Numbered from the stretch's first letter, positions 52,190-64,000 are shown. The stretch is DNA of 64,000 nt from Nitrospirota bacterium (GCA_040757335.1 JBFLXB010000006.1:56964-120963), one strand, 5' to 3'. Translations and numbers: made by a program. Notes: generated from the sequence alone by a model not told the origin.

Positions 52190-52219
52190 ATCATAACGGA
52201 GCCCTTACCGGGCTGTCAA
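52190..52219 (-). promoter_or_regulatory. Sigma-70 promoter of the MerR operon with an operator-like dyad
   Basis: On the minus strand TTGACA and TATGAT are separated by 18 bases. Within that spacer lies GCCCGGTAAGGGC, an inverted repeat with five central bases. A dyad within a lengthened spacer is the classic MerR operator arrangement, so autoregulation is likely. Confidence 0.72.
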
Positions 52220-52268
52220 GGACCGATACAAGTTTTCAGCTTCTTGAACCCTTTAGAGAGGGTGCGGT

Positions 52269-53671
52269 TCAGAACAGCCCGAGTTGAACGAGTTCTTCCT
52301 TAGTAAACGGGACCGGGTACTGGCCGGTGAAGCAGGCGTCACAAAACGAGTTTCCGTCGGCCTCCTCGGAGCCAAACGCGGCAAACAATCCCGCGCGGCT
52401 CAGGTACGCCAGGCTGTCGGCGCCGATGTACTTGCGGGTCTCCTCTACCGTGTGGGAGGTGGCGATCAGCTCCTGGCGGGTCGGCGTGTCGATCCCATAA
52501 AAACACGGCGAAATGATCGGAGGCGAGGCGATCCGCAGGTGCACCTCTTTCGCGCCCGCGCTGCGCAGCATTTTCAACAGCTTCCGGCTCGTCGTGCCCC
52601 GCACCAACGAGTCGTCCACCACCACCACCCGCCTTCCTTCCAGCACCTCACGAATCGGACTCAGTTTGATGCGCACCCCGAAGTGCCGGATCGAGTCTTG
52701 CGGCTCGATAAAGGTTCTCCCGATATAGTGGCTTCGGACCAACCCCTCTTCGAACGGCACCGCCGAACCTTCGGAAAACCCGATCGCCGCCGGAATGCCT
52801 GAATCCGGAACCGGGATGACGACGTCCGCCGCAACCGGCGCCTCCTTCGCCAGCCTGATCCCGTTCCGCTTGCGAACCGAGTAGACATTGTGCCCGAATA
52901 CGCGACTGTCGGGGCGGGAAAAGTAGACGTGTTCGAACACACACTGAGCCTGCGGCGTGGCTGAAAACGGATGGAACGAGGTGACGCCCCGATCGTTGAT
53001 CACCACCAGTTCTCCGGGCTCGATGTCGCGCACGTAGTCGGCTTCCACGAGATTGAAGGCCACCGACTCCGACGACACCACCCAGCCTTCCCGGAGTCGT
53101 CCCAGCGACAAGGGACGGAACCCGAAGGGGTCCCGCACCGCCACGATCCCCTCGGAGGAGAGGAACAACAGACTGAACGCGCCTTTGACCTTGCTCAAGG
53201 CGTCCACGACACGCGCGAGGATGGCATCCTGTCGGGAGTGAGCGATCAGGTGGATGATCACCTCGCTGTCGGTGGTGGATTGAAAAATCGCCCCGTACGC
53301 CTCGAGCTCGCCGCGCAGCCCTTGCGCGTTGACGAGATTGCCGTTGTGCGCCAACGCAAGGTGACCGCGGGTGAAGTTCACCAGGAACGGTTGCAGGTTC
53401 TTTTCGTGCGACCCGCCGGCGGTGGAGTATCGATTGTGGCCGATCGCCATGTGGCCGGGCAGCCTCGCCATGCGGGCCTTGTCGAACACATCGAGGACCA
53501 GACCGGGACCCTTCTCGACGTAGAAGTTGCGGCCGTCTGAGGACACGATGCCGCTGCCCTCCTGCCCGCGGTGTTGCAAGGCGTGGAGACCGAGGTAGGT
53601 GAGGTTGGCCGCCTCGGGATGGCCGTACACGCCGAAGATGCCGCACTCTTCGTGAAGCTTGTCGAAGGGCG

Positions 53672-53687
<16 letters not shown>
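52269..53687 (-). CDS. purF: Amidophosphoribosyltransferase PurF (4Fe-4S type)
   Basis: A 472-residue enzyme that makes phosphoribosylamine from PRPP and glutamine, the first step of purine synthesis. A short propeptide precedes the catalytic nucleophile Cys15 ([10 protein letters not shown]). The PRPP site is [16 protein letters not shown]. The four Cys that bind the iron-sulphur cluster in the Bacillus-type enzyme have counterparts in [22 protein letters not shown] and [11 protein letters not shown]. It overlaps purL by 16 bases. Confidence 0.96.
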
Positions 53688-55930
<2,243 letters not shown>

Positions 55931-55946
55931 GGATGACGACGCGGAG

Positions 55947-56636
55947 CTACGCGGCTCCGCAGAGCGCGTCCAGCGCGGATTCGAACAACGGGCGTCCGTC
56001 TCGGCTACCCAGCTCGGACTCCGACGCGCGTTCGGGGTGGGGCATCATTCCCAATACGTTACGGGATTCGTTGCAGATTCCGGCGATCGCGTCGACCGAT
56101 CCGTTGGGGTTGGCGTCTCCGCCCCCGAGCGGAGCGTAGCGGAAGACGATTTGGCCGCCGTCCTTCAAGCGACTCAACGTCACGGGATCGGCCCAATAAG
56201 CGCCGTCGGCGTGAGCGATCGGGAGGCGCAGCACTTGGCCCACGGCGTAGCGAGTCGTAAACGGCGTATCGCTTCGCTCGACGCGGACCCCGACCGTCCG
56301 ACAAATGAACTTGAGCGAGGCGTTGCGCAACAGCGCCCCGGGGAGCAAGCCCGACTCGACGAGGATCTGAAAGCCGTTGCAGATGCCGAGGACCAAGCCC
56401 CCGCGCTGCGCGTGCCGCCTGACCGCTTCCATGATCGGGGAGCAGGCCGCCAAGGCGCCCGTCCGCAAATAGTCGCCGTAGGAAAACCCGCCGGGGAGCA
56501 CCGCGAGGTCAACGGGCGGCAGCACGGCCTCGCGGTGCCAGACCATCCGCACCGAAGCGCCCACCACGCGTCCCAGCACGTGTTCACAATCTCGGTCGCA
56601 GTTGGACCCCGGGAAGACGACGACCGCGGCTTTCAC
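55947..56636 (-). CDS. purQ: Phosphoribosylformylglycinamidine synthase subunit PurQ
   Basis: A 229-residue class I glutamine amidotransferase that feeds ammonia to PurL. The nucleophile Cys is in [10 protein letters not shown], and the His-Glu pair is in MMPHPERAS. The oxyanion-type loop [15 protein letters not shown] is conserved. It starts the purQ-purL-purF cluster. The upstream neighbour is a CheY-like gene rather than purS. Confidence 0.96.
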   Translation of the reverse strand: MKAAVVVFPGSNCDRDCEHVLGRVVGASVRMVWHREAVLPPVDLAVLPGGFSYGDYLRTGALAACSPIMEAVRRHAQRGGLVLGICNGFQILVESGLLPGALLRNASLKFICRTVGVRVERSDTPFTTRYAVGQVLRLPIAHADGAYWADPVTLSRLKDGGQIVFRYAPLGGGDANPNGSVDAIAGICNESRNVLGMMPHPERASESELGSRDGRPLFESALDALCGAA

Positions 56637-56646
56637 CCCGTCGCTC

Positions 56647-57027
56647 TCATTCCTCGATCTTCAACAGCTCCCGAACGGTTTTGAGCAGCGCGTTCGTTTG
56701 AATCGGCTTGGGAATGTATGCATTCGCGCCGAGTTGCAGACCTTTTTCGCGGTCCGCGTCGGCCCCTTCGGTGGTGACGATGATGACGGGAATTTGGTTA
56801 TACGCGGGTTCCTTCCTAACGATGCTCAGAAGCTTGAGGCCGTCCATCAACGGCATGTTGATGTCCGCCACGATGAGGTGAAAGGGCTGTTCCGACAGCT
56901 TCTTCAGCGCATCGACCCCGTCCGTGGCCTCGACGATCTTCGCCCCCTTGATCCGTTTCAGGCTGAACGAGACCAGCTGCCGCATCGTCGGCGAATCCTC
57001 GACAACCAGAAATGAGTAGCCAGCCAT
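56647..57027 (-). CDS. CheY-like single-domain response regulator
   Basis: A 126-residue receiver protein: acidic pocket VVEDS, phosphorylation site Asp55 in [11 protein letters not shown], Thr85/86 in VTTEG and Lys107 in YIPKPI. There is no output domain, so it probably acts on the motor or as a phosphate relay. ATG 57027 is preceded by AAGGAGGAG; the longer open frame to 57375 has no coding character. Confidence 0.92.
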   Translation of the reverse strand: MAGYSFLVVEDSPTMRQLVSFSLKRIKGAKIVEATDGVDALKKLSEQPFHLIVADINMPLMDGLKLLSIVRKEPAYNQIPVIIVTTEGADADREKGLQLGANAYIPKPIQTNALLKTVRELLKIEE

Positions 57028-57149
57028 CCCCGTCTCCTCCTTACCAGGGGCGCGGCCAACCCGCCCGTCGCCGCGCCGCGCGGGCCCGTGGCTCGCGCGC
57101 CCCGAACCGGGGAGCCCACGTGGACCGACCGAGTGGCAACGGCATGGGA

Positions 57150-57983
57150 TCAGGCCGCCTTGTTTTTCATCAGGCCAAGAAAACCCTTGATGGTCGAGAG
57201 TGAGCGCTGGGACCTCGTGTAGAGCATGGCGCTGAAGATCGCGGTCGCCGCGTGCCCCGCCATCATCGAAAACAACTCGTGGTCCACCCGCGTCAACCGC
57301 TTCTTTTTCTGTTCGAACAGGTCGAAGATGGCGATCACGCCGATCATGCTGCCGTGTATCTTCAACGGAATGCACACGATGGGATGATCCGGCGAACCGA
57401 CCTTCGCGTGCTCCAAGTCGGGCTGCACGAAGACATCGCCGGTCTGGGCGACGCGGCCGATGGTGCCCTGGCCGATCGCAATTTTCTTCACCTTGGGGTC
57501 CATCGTCTCCGCGGCGACGACGTTGAGCACCGGTTCCTCGTCGTCTCGGATCAGAATGGCAAAGTGGTCGGATCCAATCAGGTTGAGAATGATCTCACTG
57601 ACGATCCGCAACACCTCTTTGAGGTCCATCGTGGAGTGCAGTTGATAACTGGCGACGTACAAGTTGGCCAAGTTGTTGTTCTCTTCCTCGACCTCCACGT
57701 ATCGACTGGCGAAATCCTTGTTCTCCTCCTCCACCAGCTTGTACCGGTTCAGCAGGGCTTCTCGTTCGGCGGTCAGTTCCTCGAGCTGCTGCCGCAACCG
57801 GGAAAGCTCGGTCGACGGCGAGCCCTTTTGGGCGGCCTTGAGCTGCTCCGTCAGCTGTGCCAACGCGAACCGGAGTCGCTCGTTTTCCTTCAACAGGTCG
57901 TTCGTAAACTCGATGCCTTTGTGAAAGACCCCCAGGAATTCATCCGCTCGACGAAAGATCTCGGGCTCTTTGTCCTTCTCCAT
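57150..57983 (-). CDS. Coiled-coil and GAF domain protein
   Basis: A 277-residue cytoplasmic protein. Residues about 25-110 form a coiled coil (heptads with LKENERLRFALAQLTEQL and LSRLRQQLEELTAEREALLNRY), and residues about 115-260 a GAF domain (DLKEVLRIVSEIILNLIGSDHFAILI, with IGQGTIGRVAQTGDVFVQPD and IVCIPLKIHGSMIGVIAIFD). No histidine kinase or other output domain is present. It probably senses a small ligand and passes the signal through partner binding in the chemosensory cluster. Confidence 0.88.
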   Translation of the reverse strand: MEKDKEPEIFRRADEFLGVFHKGIEFTNDLLKENERLRFALAQLTEQLKAAQKGSPSTELSRLRQQLEELTAEREALLNRYKLVEEENKDFASRYVEVEEENNNLANLYVASYQLHSTMDLKEVLRIVSEIILNLIGSDHFAILIRDDEEPVLNVVAAETMDPKVKKIAIGQGTIGRVAQTGDVFVQPDLEHAKVGSPDHPIVCIPLKIHGSMIGVIAIFDLFEQKKKRLTRVDHELFSMMAGHAATAIFSAMLYTRSQRSLSTIKGFLGLMKNKAA

Positions 57984-58057
57984 ATGCCGTCACCCTTTCG
58001 CGCGCCCGGAGTATAGCACCGGGCTGTTGAAGCCCGCAAGACGCGGGCCACCCGTCC

Positions 58058-59146
58058 TTATCGGCGAACGCCCGCCGTCACGTGCCTGACAATTTGGTCG
58101 ACGATCCCGTGAAGCGGCGCAACCACGTCGACCACCCCCTCGAGAATGGCCTCATGCGGCATACCAAATACCACGGCGGTTTCCTCGGACTCCGCAATCG
58201 TGAACCCGCCCCGTTGTTTGATCTTGGCCATCCCGAGACGCCCGTCGTGCCCCATCCCCGTCAGAATCACCCCGACCAGATCCGCCCCGAACACGTCGGC
58301 GGCCGACACCATCATCCGGTCGACCGACGGGATATAGCGGTCTTGGTCGTCCGCGCGATCGAGCACCATTTTGACGCGATCGCCCTGTCGCGCGAACGAC
58401 AGATGCTGTCCGCCCGGGCAGATCAAGAGCTGGCCGGCCTGGCACCACCGGCCGGAACTCGCCTCCATGACCTCCCAGGCCGACATACGGTTCAGGCGTT
58501 CCGCAAACGACGCGGTGAATCCGGCCGGCATGTGCTGGGACACGGCGACCGTACAGGGCAGATCGCGAGGCAACGCCGCGGCGATGTTCTGAAGCGCGGC
58601 CGGCCCGCCGGTGGACGAGCCGATCGCAACGAGTTTCAACCGCTCCAGCGGGCCTGCAGCGGGTTTGATCGGGGCCGGTTCACTCATGCGCAACGCCGCG
58701 GCTTTGGCGGCACGCTCACAGAGCCGGACCGGCGACGCCGCGACGATCGCGCTGATCTTGGTCTGAAGATCTTGCCGAACCTTGAGAATTTCCCACGACG
58801 CGAGATGGGTCGGCTTGGCCAGGAAGTCGGCGGCTCCCAAATCAAGGGCCTGAAACACGTTGCTGGCGGCGGACGCCGCGCTGATCACCAGCACCGGAGT
58901 GGGCGCGGTCCGCATCAGCCACCGGAGGAACCCGAAGCCGTCCATCCTCGGCATCTCCAGGTCCAGGGTGATCAGCGTGGGCCGGTACTTGGTGACCGCC
59001 TGGATGGCTTCCAATCCGTCGGTCGCGGTCCCGACGACCTCGACGCCGGGAATCTCCTTGAGCATCATCACCAGCGCTTGACGATAAAATGCCGAGTCGT
59101 CCACCACCACGACCCGCGTCGCCGCGCTCGCCTCAGGCTGCTGCAC
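58058..59146 (-). CDS. cheB: Chemotaxis protein-glutamate methylesterase/glutaminase CheB
   Basis: A 362-residue protein. Residues 10-125 form a receiver domain ([20 protein letters not shown] with the phosphorylated Asp, LAKP). Residues about 165-355 form the methylesterase, with catalytic Ser in AIGSSTGGP, His in VSQHMPAGFT and Asp in LTGMGHDG. It removes methyl groups from chemoreceptors. It overlaps the end of cheR by 14 bases. Confidence 0.96.
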   Translation of the reverse strand: MQQPEASAATRVVVVDDSAFYRQALVMMLKEIPGVEVVGTATDGLEAIQAVTKYRPTLITLDLEMPRMDGFGFLRWLMRTAPTPVLVISAASAASNVFQALDLGAADFLAKPTHLASWEILKVRQDLQTKISAIVAASPVRLCERAAKAAALRMSEPAPIKPAAGPLERLKLVAIGSSTGGPAALQNIAAALPRDLPCTVAVSQHMPAGFTASFAERLNRMSAWEVMEASSGRWCQAGQLLICPGGQHLSFARQGDRVKMVLDRADDQDRYIPSVDRMMVSAADVFGADLVGVILTGMGHDGRLGMAKIKQRGGFTIAESEETAVVFGMPHEAILEGVVDVVAPLHGIVDQIVRHVTAGVRR

Positions 59147-59996
59147 TGATCCCCTCCTCCTTCTGGTAGACGATGTCGTGGCGCAGGTGCCGGAGGCTGA
59201 ACGCAGTGCTGATACTCATCAACGATTCGGAGTGCCCCAGCAGCAGATACCCACCCGGCCGCAGCCGGTTGGAGAACATCTCGACCACGCGCTTCTTAAC
59301 CGCGGAGTCGAAATAGATGATCACGTTCCGACAGAGAATCACGTCCATTTTGGGCAGCACGGCGGCCCGATCAACGTCGGCGAGGTTGAACGAGAAGAAG
59401 TTGACCATGCGCTTGATGGAGTCATCGACCCGAAATCCCTCTCCCTCCTGGTGGAAAAACCGCTTCCGGACGTCGGGCGGAGTCGTCCGAAACGCCGAGG
59501 CCGGATAGACCCCGCGCCGCGCCACCTCCAACACGCGCTGACTGATGTCGCTGCCGGAAATCTCCACCCGCCAGTCGCCATACCCCGGCTGGCTGGCGAG
59601 CAACATCGCCACCGAATACACTTCTTCGCCGGTCGAACACCCTGCGCTCCAGATCCGGAGCGTGCGATCCTGGCGCCGCTTCATCAACTCCGGGAGAATC
59701 TCGCGGTACAGGGCGTGAAGCTGGTGGTCTTCGCGGAAAAAATAGGTCTCGTGGATCGTCAAGAGATCGATCACCGTCGCGAACTCCTCGGCTCGACGCG
59801 CGTCATACTTCAGGAAATAATACAAATCCTTGAAGCTGCCGAACCGGTGTCGGCGCAGGGTCTCTTGGAGACGCCCTTCCACAAAGAACTTCGACTGCTC
59901 GTCGAGCCATACGCCGCAGTGCTCGTAGAGCATGTCGCGCAGCAGTTTGAAGACGTCCGGGTTGAGCGGGATGGTGGGCTGCTCGATGGAGATCAC
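59133..59996 (-). CDS. cheR: Chemotaxis protein methyltransferase CheR
   Basis: A 287-residue enzyme that methylates receptor glutamates with SAM. The N-terminal helical domain (LRDMLYEHCGVWLDEQSKFFVEGRL) is followed by the SAM-binding domain with RIWSAGCSTGEEVYS, ISGSDISQRVLEVARRG and DVILCRNVIIYFD. No TPR extension is present. It overlaps cheB by 14 bases. Confidence 0.96.
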   Translation of the reverse strand: MISIEQPTIPLNPDVFKLLRDMLYEHCGVWLDEQSKFFVEGRLQETLRRHRFGSFKDLYYFLKYDARRAEEFATVIDLLTIHETYFFREDHQLHALYREILPELMKRRQDRTLRIWSAGCSTGEEVYSVAMLLASQPGYGDWRVEISGSDISQRVLEVARRGVYPASAFRTTPPDVRKRFFHQEGEGFRVDDSIKRMVNFFSFNLADVDRAAVLPKMDVILCRNVIIYFDSAVKKRVVEMFSNRLRPGGYLLLGHSESLMSISTAFSLRHLRHDIVYQKEEGISAAA

Positions 59997-60022
59997 GGGT
60001 CGCCCTGGGGTCCCGGCCTCGC

Positions 60023-62050
60023 TTACGAAGCCTGATCCAATATGACGGCGAGTTGATCGATGGCGAAGTGAGCGGACTCGCGCACCAACTGGTCGGCGTC
60101 CCGCTCCGCCAAGTCACGCAACCGCGGCAGCGCATGCGCGACCCGCGCCCGCCCGAGCGCCACCGCCGCCGCGGCGCGCACACCCCAGTGCGGATCGTCC
60201 AACATCGCGATCAACCGAGCGGCCACGTCGTCACCCCCGATCTCTCCGATCGCCGCGATCGCCGCTTGTTTGACGTCGGCATCGCTCGAGGACAGCAGGC
60301 CGACCAGCGCGGGTTTGGCGACCCGGGCCTTCAGCTTGCCGAGGGCTTCGCAGACCGCAATTTGGATCATCCCCACGGGGTCGTTGACCAACAGGAGCAA
60401 GGTCTCGGCGATCCCCTCATCTCCTCGCTCGCCAAAGAGCCGAATGACCTCCGCGCGGATCCACATGTCGGCATCGTGAAGCAGGGGTCTGAGCAACTCG
60501 TCGATCGCTCGATCCCGACGCTTGGCCAAGATGCGGACGGTCTCCAGACGAACCGTGGGATCTTCGTCGCTCAACGCGACGTGAAACACGCTGGCCACGT
60601 CCCCGCCGAGGGACTCCAGGGCGGCCAGCGCGGTACGACGCACCGTCGGATCCGGATCTTTGAGATCCAGCGTCAAGCGATGTTGCGCTTCCGGCACCTG
60701 GAACAGTCCGAGCAATTTGGCCGCGTAGCAGCGCAGCCCGGCCTTGGGGGCTTCCAGCAGCTCCAGCAGTCGCTTGATCAGCGCGGGGCTTTTGAGCCTC
60801 GTCAACGCGCGATACGCGGCCTCCTGGACGTTGGGGTATTCATCCTCCAGCAACTGGAGGAGGGCCCGAACGCCCATCGGGTCGGCGAGCTGGCCGAGCG
60901 CGACGGCTGACGCCTGTCGGACGTGGCCGTTGGCATCCGCGGCGAGCTGGACCAGCCCGTGCACGGCTTTTCGATCCCCGATCTCGCCGAGGGCACGGGC
61001 GAGGCCTTCACGGAGCCCTTCGGGCGCTCGCGCCGCGATCTCGAGCAGCTTGGGGACCGCTTCCCGTTGCATTTGGATCAGCGCGGTGATCACTTCTTCC
61101 TTGGAGGTCTCGTCGTACGCGTCCACGAGGGCTTGGATGGCCTGGACGTCCGCCATCCACCCCACCAACGTCATCGCGTTGCGCTTCACGACCGGGTCGG
61201 CGCTCGACAAACACTCCCGGACGTAGTGGCTCACGGATTTGTCGTAGATTTCGTGAATCCGTCGGATGATCGACGTTTTCGCGTCCGGCGGCATCCGATT
61301 GTACAAATCGATCAACGCACGGACCGCGATGTGACGCACCTTGGCGGTGGAGAGGCGGAGGACCTGCGCGAGGGGGTTGAGCACCCGCAGGTCGCCGATC
61401 CGACCCAGCGCCTCCAACGCGGCCCGTTCGAGAGTCTTTCGCCCCAAGCACGCAATGAGGGGTTCCACCGCCCGGCCGTCGCCGAGTTCCTGCAGCGCTT
61501 TGATTGCGGAGAACTGGAGGAGGGGCCGATCCTGGCGCAACATCTCACCAAGCGGATCCACCGCGCGGGAGTCGTGGAGCTTGCCCAACGCTTCGATCGC
61601 GGCCATCGCCACGTTCTCGTCCGGTTGCCGCAGGAGCCCCACCAACGCCATCGTCGCCCGCCGATCACCGACGTCGCCGAGGATGTCGACCAGAAACTTC
61701 TTCACGTCGGGGTCGGACCCGCCCAGCGCTTCCATCAGCGAGGGGACTGCGCGCGATCCGAACCGCACGAATACCTCCGCGGCCGAATTCCGAAGCGCGG
61801 CGTTTTCCGGTGACGCCAACGAGGCCAGCAAGCCTTGCTCGGTTTCCGCCCGCCACCCCAACCCGACGATCGCCTCTACGGCGCTCTTGCGGACGCGCCA
61901 TTCCGAGTCTCCGAGCGCGACGAACAGACAGGGAAACGCCGCGGGACCGTGGCCGACCACGTCAGCCACGGTCGCCAAGCGGTCTTCGACCTCCGCGGTT
62001 TTCAACCGACTCATGGCTGCGTCAAGTGTCAGTTTCGGACGGTCCGCCAC
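60023..62050 (-). CDS. HEAT-repeat protein
   Basis: A 675-residue protein composed almost wholly of 30-35-residue HEAT repeats (about 19), with units such as DPDVKKFLVDILGDVGDRRATMALVGLLRQPDENVAMAAI-type patterns and many conserved Asp-Ala-Val-Arg turns. It has no enzyme motif. Such all-helical superhelices are scaffolds; the position between cheR and a receiver-type gene suggests it scaffolds the chemosensory proteins. It starts at ATG 62050, 17 bases after the previous gene. Confidence 0.88.
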   Translation of the reverse strand: MADRPKLTLDAAMSRLKTAEVEDRLATVADVVGHGPAAFPCLFVALGDSEWRVRKSAVEAIVGLGWRAETEQGLLASLASPENAALRNSAAEVFVRFGSRAVPSLMEALGGSDPDVKKFLVDILGDVGDRRATMALVGLLRQPDENVAMAAIEALGKLHDSRAVDPLGEMLRQDRPLLQFSAIKALQELGDGRAVEPLIACLGRKTLERAALEALGRIGDLRVLNPLAQVLRLSTAKVRHIAVRALIDLYNRMPPDAKTSIIRRIHEIYDKSVSHYVRECLSSADPVVKRNAMTLVGWMADVQAIQALVDAYDETSKEEVITALIQMQREAVPKLLEIAARAPEGLREGLARALGEIGDRKAVHGLVQLAADANGHVRQASAVALGQLADPMGVRALLQLLEDEYPNVQEAAYRALTRLKSPALIKRLLELLEAPKAGLRCYAAKLLGLFQVPEAQHRLTLDLKDPDPTVRRTALAALESLGGDVASVFHVALSDEDPTVRLETVRILAKRRDRAIDELLRPLLHDADMWIRAEVIRLFGERGDEGIAETLLLLVNDPVGMIQIAVCEALGKLKARVAKPALVGLLSSSDADVKQAAIAAIGEIGGDDVAARLIAMLDDPHWGVRAAAAVALGRARVAHALPRLRDLAERDADQLVRESAHFAIDQLAVILDQAS

Positions 62051-62066
62051 GATGTCCCTCCTCGCG

Positions 62067-63194
62067 TTACGCGGCTGCCGGACGGTTTCGTTTGAGCAGT
62101 TCTCGCCGCGTCGACACGAATTGTTCGAGCGTCTGCTGGAACAGATCGACCGTCGTCGCGAGGTCCGGCCCCTTGCGTTCTTCGTACAGCTTTCTGCCTT
62201 CTTCGATCTCGGCGCGGAGTAAATCGAAAAACGTGCCGTTCAGTATGCCCTCGTCGACCTTTTTCGCGTTGTACAGCGCGATGTCAGAGACGATGATCCG
62301 CGCCAGGCGAAGCGCCGCCTCCTGCGCGGGGTTGGGGGCAGGCGAAGGTGGCGTCGGCGATGCCGCCGTTGCGGCCTCCTTGCCTGCCGGAGCCGCGACC
62401 GGAGTCCGCTTCTCCACGGGAGGAGGCGCCGACGGAGCCGGAGCGGGCCGAACCGACGAGGGCGCGGGCGGTGCCGACTCCCGGGCCACGGGTGGAGGCG
62501 GTTCCGGAATAACCGCCGCTGTGACCGGCGGCTCCCCCTTCGGCGGCGATGCCGGGGGCGTGACCTGCTCCAGGGAAGGGGTCCCGCTCCGAGTCGGTGC
62601 CGGCTCTATCGCCGGCGAGAGGTCACCGGTCGCCCCGCCTGCCGGGGTCCCGTCACCGCATAGTTGTTTGACCTTGTCCACCAGTTGACTTTCGATCTGG
62701 TGCCGCTCGATGTAATCGTCGGCTCCGAACAGGTTGTCCGGAGGTCGACGGTACCGATCCTTGTTGTGGATCGCAGCGACCAGAATCATCTTCACTCCCG
62801 CGTTCACCGCGTCGCCGCGAACCGATTCGCACACCTGGAACCCGGGCATGTCGGACAACCCCACGTCCACCAACACCAGCGCCGGACGCACGTCGCTCAC
62901 TTTGGCCAGCGCCTCCGATCCGCTGTTCAACTCGACGACGTCAAAACCCGCCGCAACCAGAAGATCCCGGATCAACTCTCGCGTGGCCTCGCCTTGAACC
63001 GCCACCATTACCCGCTGGGGCGTGGTCGGCGTCGCGGCGGCCTGCTGAGACGGCGGGGTGACAGACACCTCAAACGCCTCGATCGTCACCTTCAACCCGC
63101 TGTGACACGCCGCGCACTGTATCACGGTATGGTTGACCAGCGAGGGCAGCTCGAACGCAACGCCCGCTCCGCACTTTGCGCACACGATGTTCAT
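62067..63194 (-). CDS. Response-regulator-like protein with N-terminal zinc ribbon and proline-rich linker
   Basis: A 375-residue protein. Residues 1-35 form a zinc ribbon of the MJ0042 type (Cys5, Cys8, Cys27, Cys30). Residues about 60-180 form a receiver domain with the phosphorylated Asp in [13 protein letters not shown]; the usual Lys region ([10 protein letters not shown]) is altered. A linker of about 100 residues rich in Pro and Ala follows. A C-terminal helical domain of about 85 residues ([22 protein letters not shown]...) closes it. This order of domains suggests an adaptor that couples the receptor to the HEAT and Che proteins. The start ATG overlaps the MCP gene by four bases. Confidence 0.82.
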   Translation of the reverse strand: MNIVCAKCGAGVAFELPSLVNHTVIQCAACHSGLKVTIEAFEVSVTPPSQQAAATPTTPQRVMVAVQGEATRELIRDLLVAAGFDVVELNSGSEALAKVSDVRPALVLVDVGLSDMPGFQVCESVRGDAVNAGVKMILVAAIHNKDRYRRPPDNLFGADDYIERHQIESQLVDKVKQLCGDGTPAGGATGDLSPAIEPAPTRSGTPSLEQVTPPASPPKGEPPVTAAVIPEPPPPVARESAPPAPSSVRPAPAPSAPPPVEKRTPVAAPAGKEAATAASPTPPSPAPNPAQEAALRLARIIVSDIALYNAKKVDEGILNGTFFDLLRAEIEEGRKLYEERKGPDLATTVDLFQQTLEQFVSTRRELLKRNRPAAA

Positions 63195-64000
63195 CCGTTC
63201 TCCTTCGTCAGTTTGAACCGTGACACGTGTTCCTCCAGACGCGAGGCCGCCCGCAACAGCCCGCCCACCGCATCGGTTGTTCGGTTCATCGCGTCCCGAT
63301 TCTCCTGGCCGATCCGTCCGATGTTTCGGACCGCGTCCACGATCGCCTCGCTTTCGGCCCGCCGCTGCCGCACGAACTCTTGGACGTCTTTGACCCGTCG
63401 GTTCGCCAGTTCGACCATGCGGCTGACCTGCTGGTTGCCTTTGGCGTGTTCCGCCGCCGCCCGGGTGACGCGCTGCGCCATCACCTGCATCTGTTCGCTG
63501 ATCCGTTCCACCTCGTCGAGCATTCGGCTCTGGGCGTGAGCGACCGTCACGATGTGCTGGACCTGGTCGGTCACCGTCCGCATCTCCGCATTGACCCGCT
63601 GGACGCCCGTCATCTGTTGGTCCGTTTCCTGGGCGATCTGCATGATGCGCCGCGACGAGTCTTTCGCGCTCTCCAAGATCCGATCGAGCGCGACCTTCGC
63701 CGTCCCGGAGAGACGGACGCCCTCTTCGACGCGAGTCGCTCCGTCGGCAATGGCCTGGACCGCGGTGGCCCCTTCGACCTGCAGCGCGGCGATGATGTCG
63801 TGGATCTCCTTGGTGGACGTCGCGGTCCGCTCCGCCAGCTCCTTGATCTCGCCGGCCACCACGGCGAACCCCTTCCCGTGCTCGCCCGCTTGCGCGGCGA
63901 TGATGGCGGCGTTCAGCGCCAAGAGATTCGTCTGCTCCGCGACCTCGTCGATCACCACCAGGATCTTCCCGATGTCCTCCGTGCGCCGCTGAAGGCGGCG
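63191..64000 (-). CDS. Methyl-accepting chemotaxis protein, C-terminal part (5' end outside the window)
   Basis: The frame is open to the window edge and gives 269 residues. The receptor signalling tip is plain: [42 protein letters not shown], followed by a long helical coiled-coil region to the C-terminus ([12 protein letters not shown]). The upstream in-frame residues [16 protein letters not shown] continue the receptor. The sensory and membrane parts lie beyond the edge. Gln/Glu methylation sites are not mapped. Confidence 0.92.
   Translation of the reverse strand, partial: RRLQRRTEDIGKILVVIDEVAEQTNLLALNAAIIAAQAGEHGKGFAVVAGEIKELAERTATSTKEIHDIIAALQVEGATAVQAIADGATRVEEGVRLSGTAKVALDRILESAKDSSRRIMQIAQETDQQMTGVQRVNAEMRTVTDQVQHIVTVAHAQSRMLDEVERISEQMQVMAQRVTRAAAEHAKGNQQVSRMVELANRRVKDVQEFVRQRRAESEAIVDAVRNIGRIGQENRDAMNRTTDAVGGLLRAASRLEEHVSRFKLTKENG

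Noticed and set aside
57028..57375. Upstream extension of the CheY-like gene to 57375
   Set aside because: The extra 116 residues are Arg/Gly/His-rich without coding character and overlap the GAF protein gene; a strong ribosome site marks ATG 57027.

Overview
The window is one continuous stretch of a GC-rich, Gram-negative genome: there are outer-membrane beta-barrels, lipoproteins, a LolA-like protein, RND and Lol-type envelope genes, sigma-54 regulation and chemosensory proteins. Protein styles (a 4Fe-4S type PurF, CheB/CheR with HEAT-repeat and zinc-ribbon response-regulator genes, CxxCH-porin fusions) would fit a deep-branching lineage such as Nitrospirota, Methylomirabilota or a deltaproteobacterial-type phylum. 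That placement is an inference, since no rRNA or other decisive marker is present. I saw no tRNA, rRNA, CRISPR array, insertion sequence or integrase.

Positions 1-31165 (all minus strand, read right to left) look like one surface-glycan or glycoprotein locus. It starts with a large periplasmic TPR/outer-membrane-barrel fusion, a DUF1302-type barrel and a 1390-residue lipoprotein with seven FG-GAP-like blades. Then come six large membrane proteins resembling eukaryotic TMTC O-mannosyltransferases (GT-C-like membrane half with a conserved Asp-Asp loop, plus C-terminal TPRs). Five are back to back and the sixth lies behind a membrane-bound spermidine-synthase-like gene. Most junctions are 4-base GTGA/ATGA overlaps. 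Downstream are two GT2 glycosyltransferases, a YfhO-like membrane protein, a sugar epimerase, two methyltransferases, another GT2 and a third methyltransferase cut by the left edge. The tandem TMTC-like array is the most unusual system in the window.

Positions 31166-42476 hold envelope genes: a secreted protein of unknown function closed by a strong terminator, a small secreted protein behind a sigma-54-type promoter, a proline-rich barrel protein, an MMPL/RND transporter with a LolA-like partner, an O-methyltransferase, a small Ig-like protein, a cytochrome c/porin fusion and a His-rich ferritin-like protein. Positions 42477-48090 carry a phosphatase, an ABC-2 exporter and molybdopterin synthesis: moaC leads the minus-strand operon, and moaD-moaE-moaA diverge from it behind a near-consensus sigma-54 promoter.

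Positions 48091-52268 encode a sigma-54 activator with a pseudo-receiver, a GGDEF-fold protein lacking its catalytic motif, and a MerR regulator leading a degenerate ParA-like gene and an unknown gene. Positions 52269-56636 are purQ-purL-purF. Positions 56637-64000 form a chemosensory cluster (partial MCP, zinc-ribbon receiver protein, HEAT protein, CheR, CheB, GAF protein, CheY-like protein) without CheA or CheW in view.
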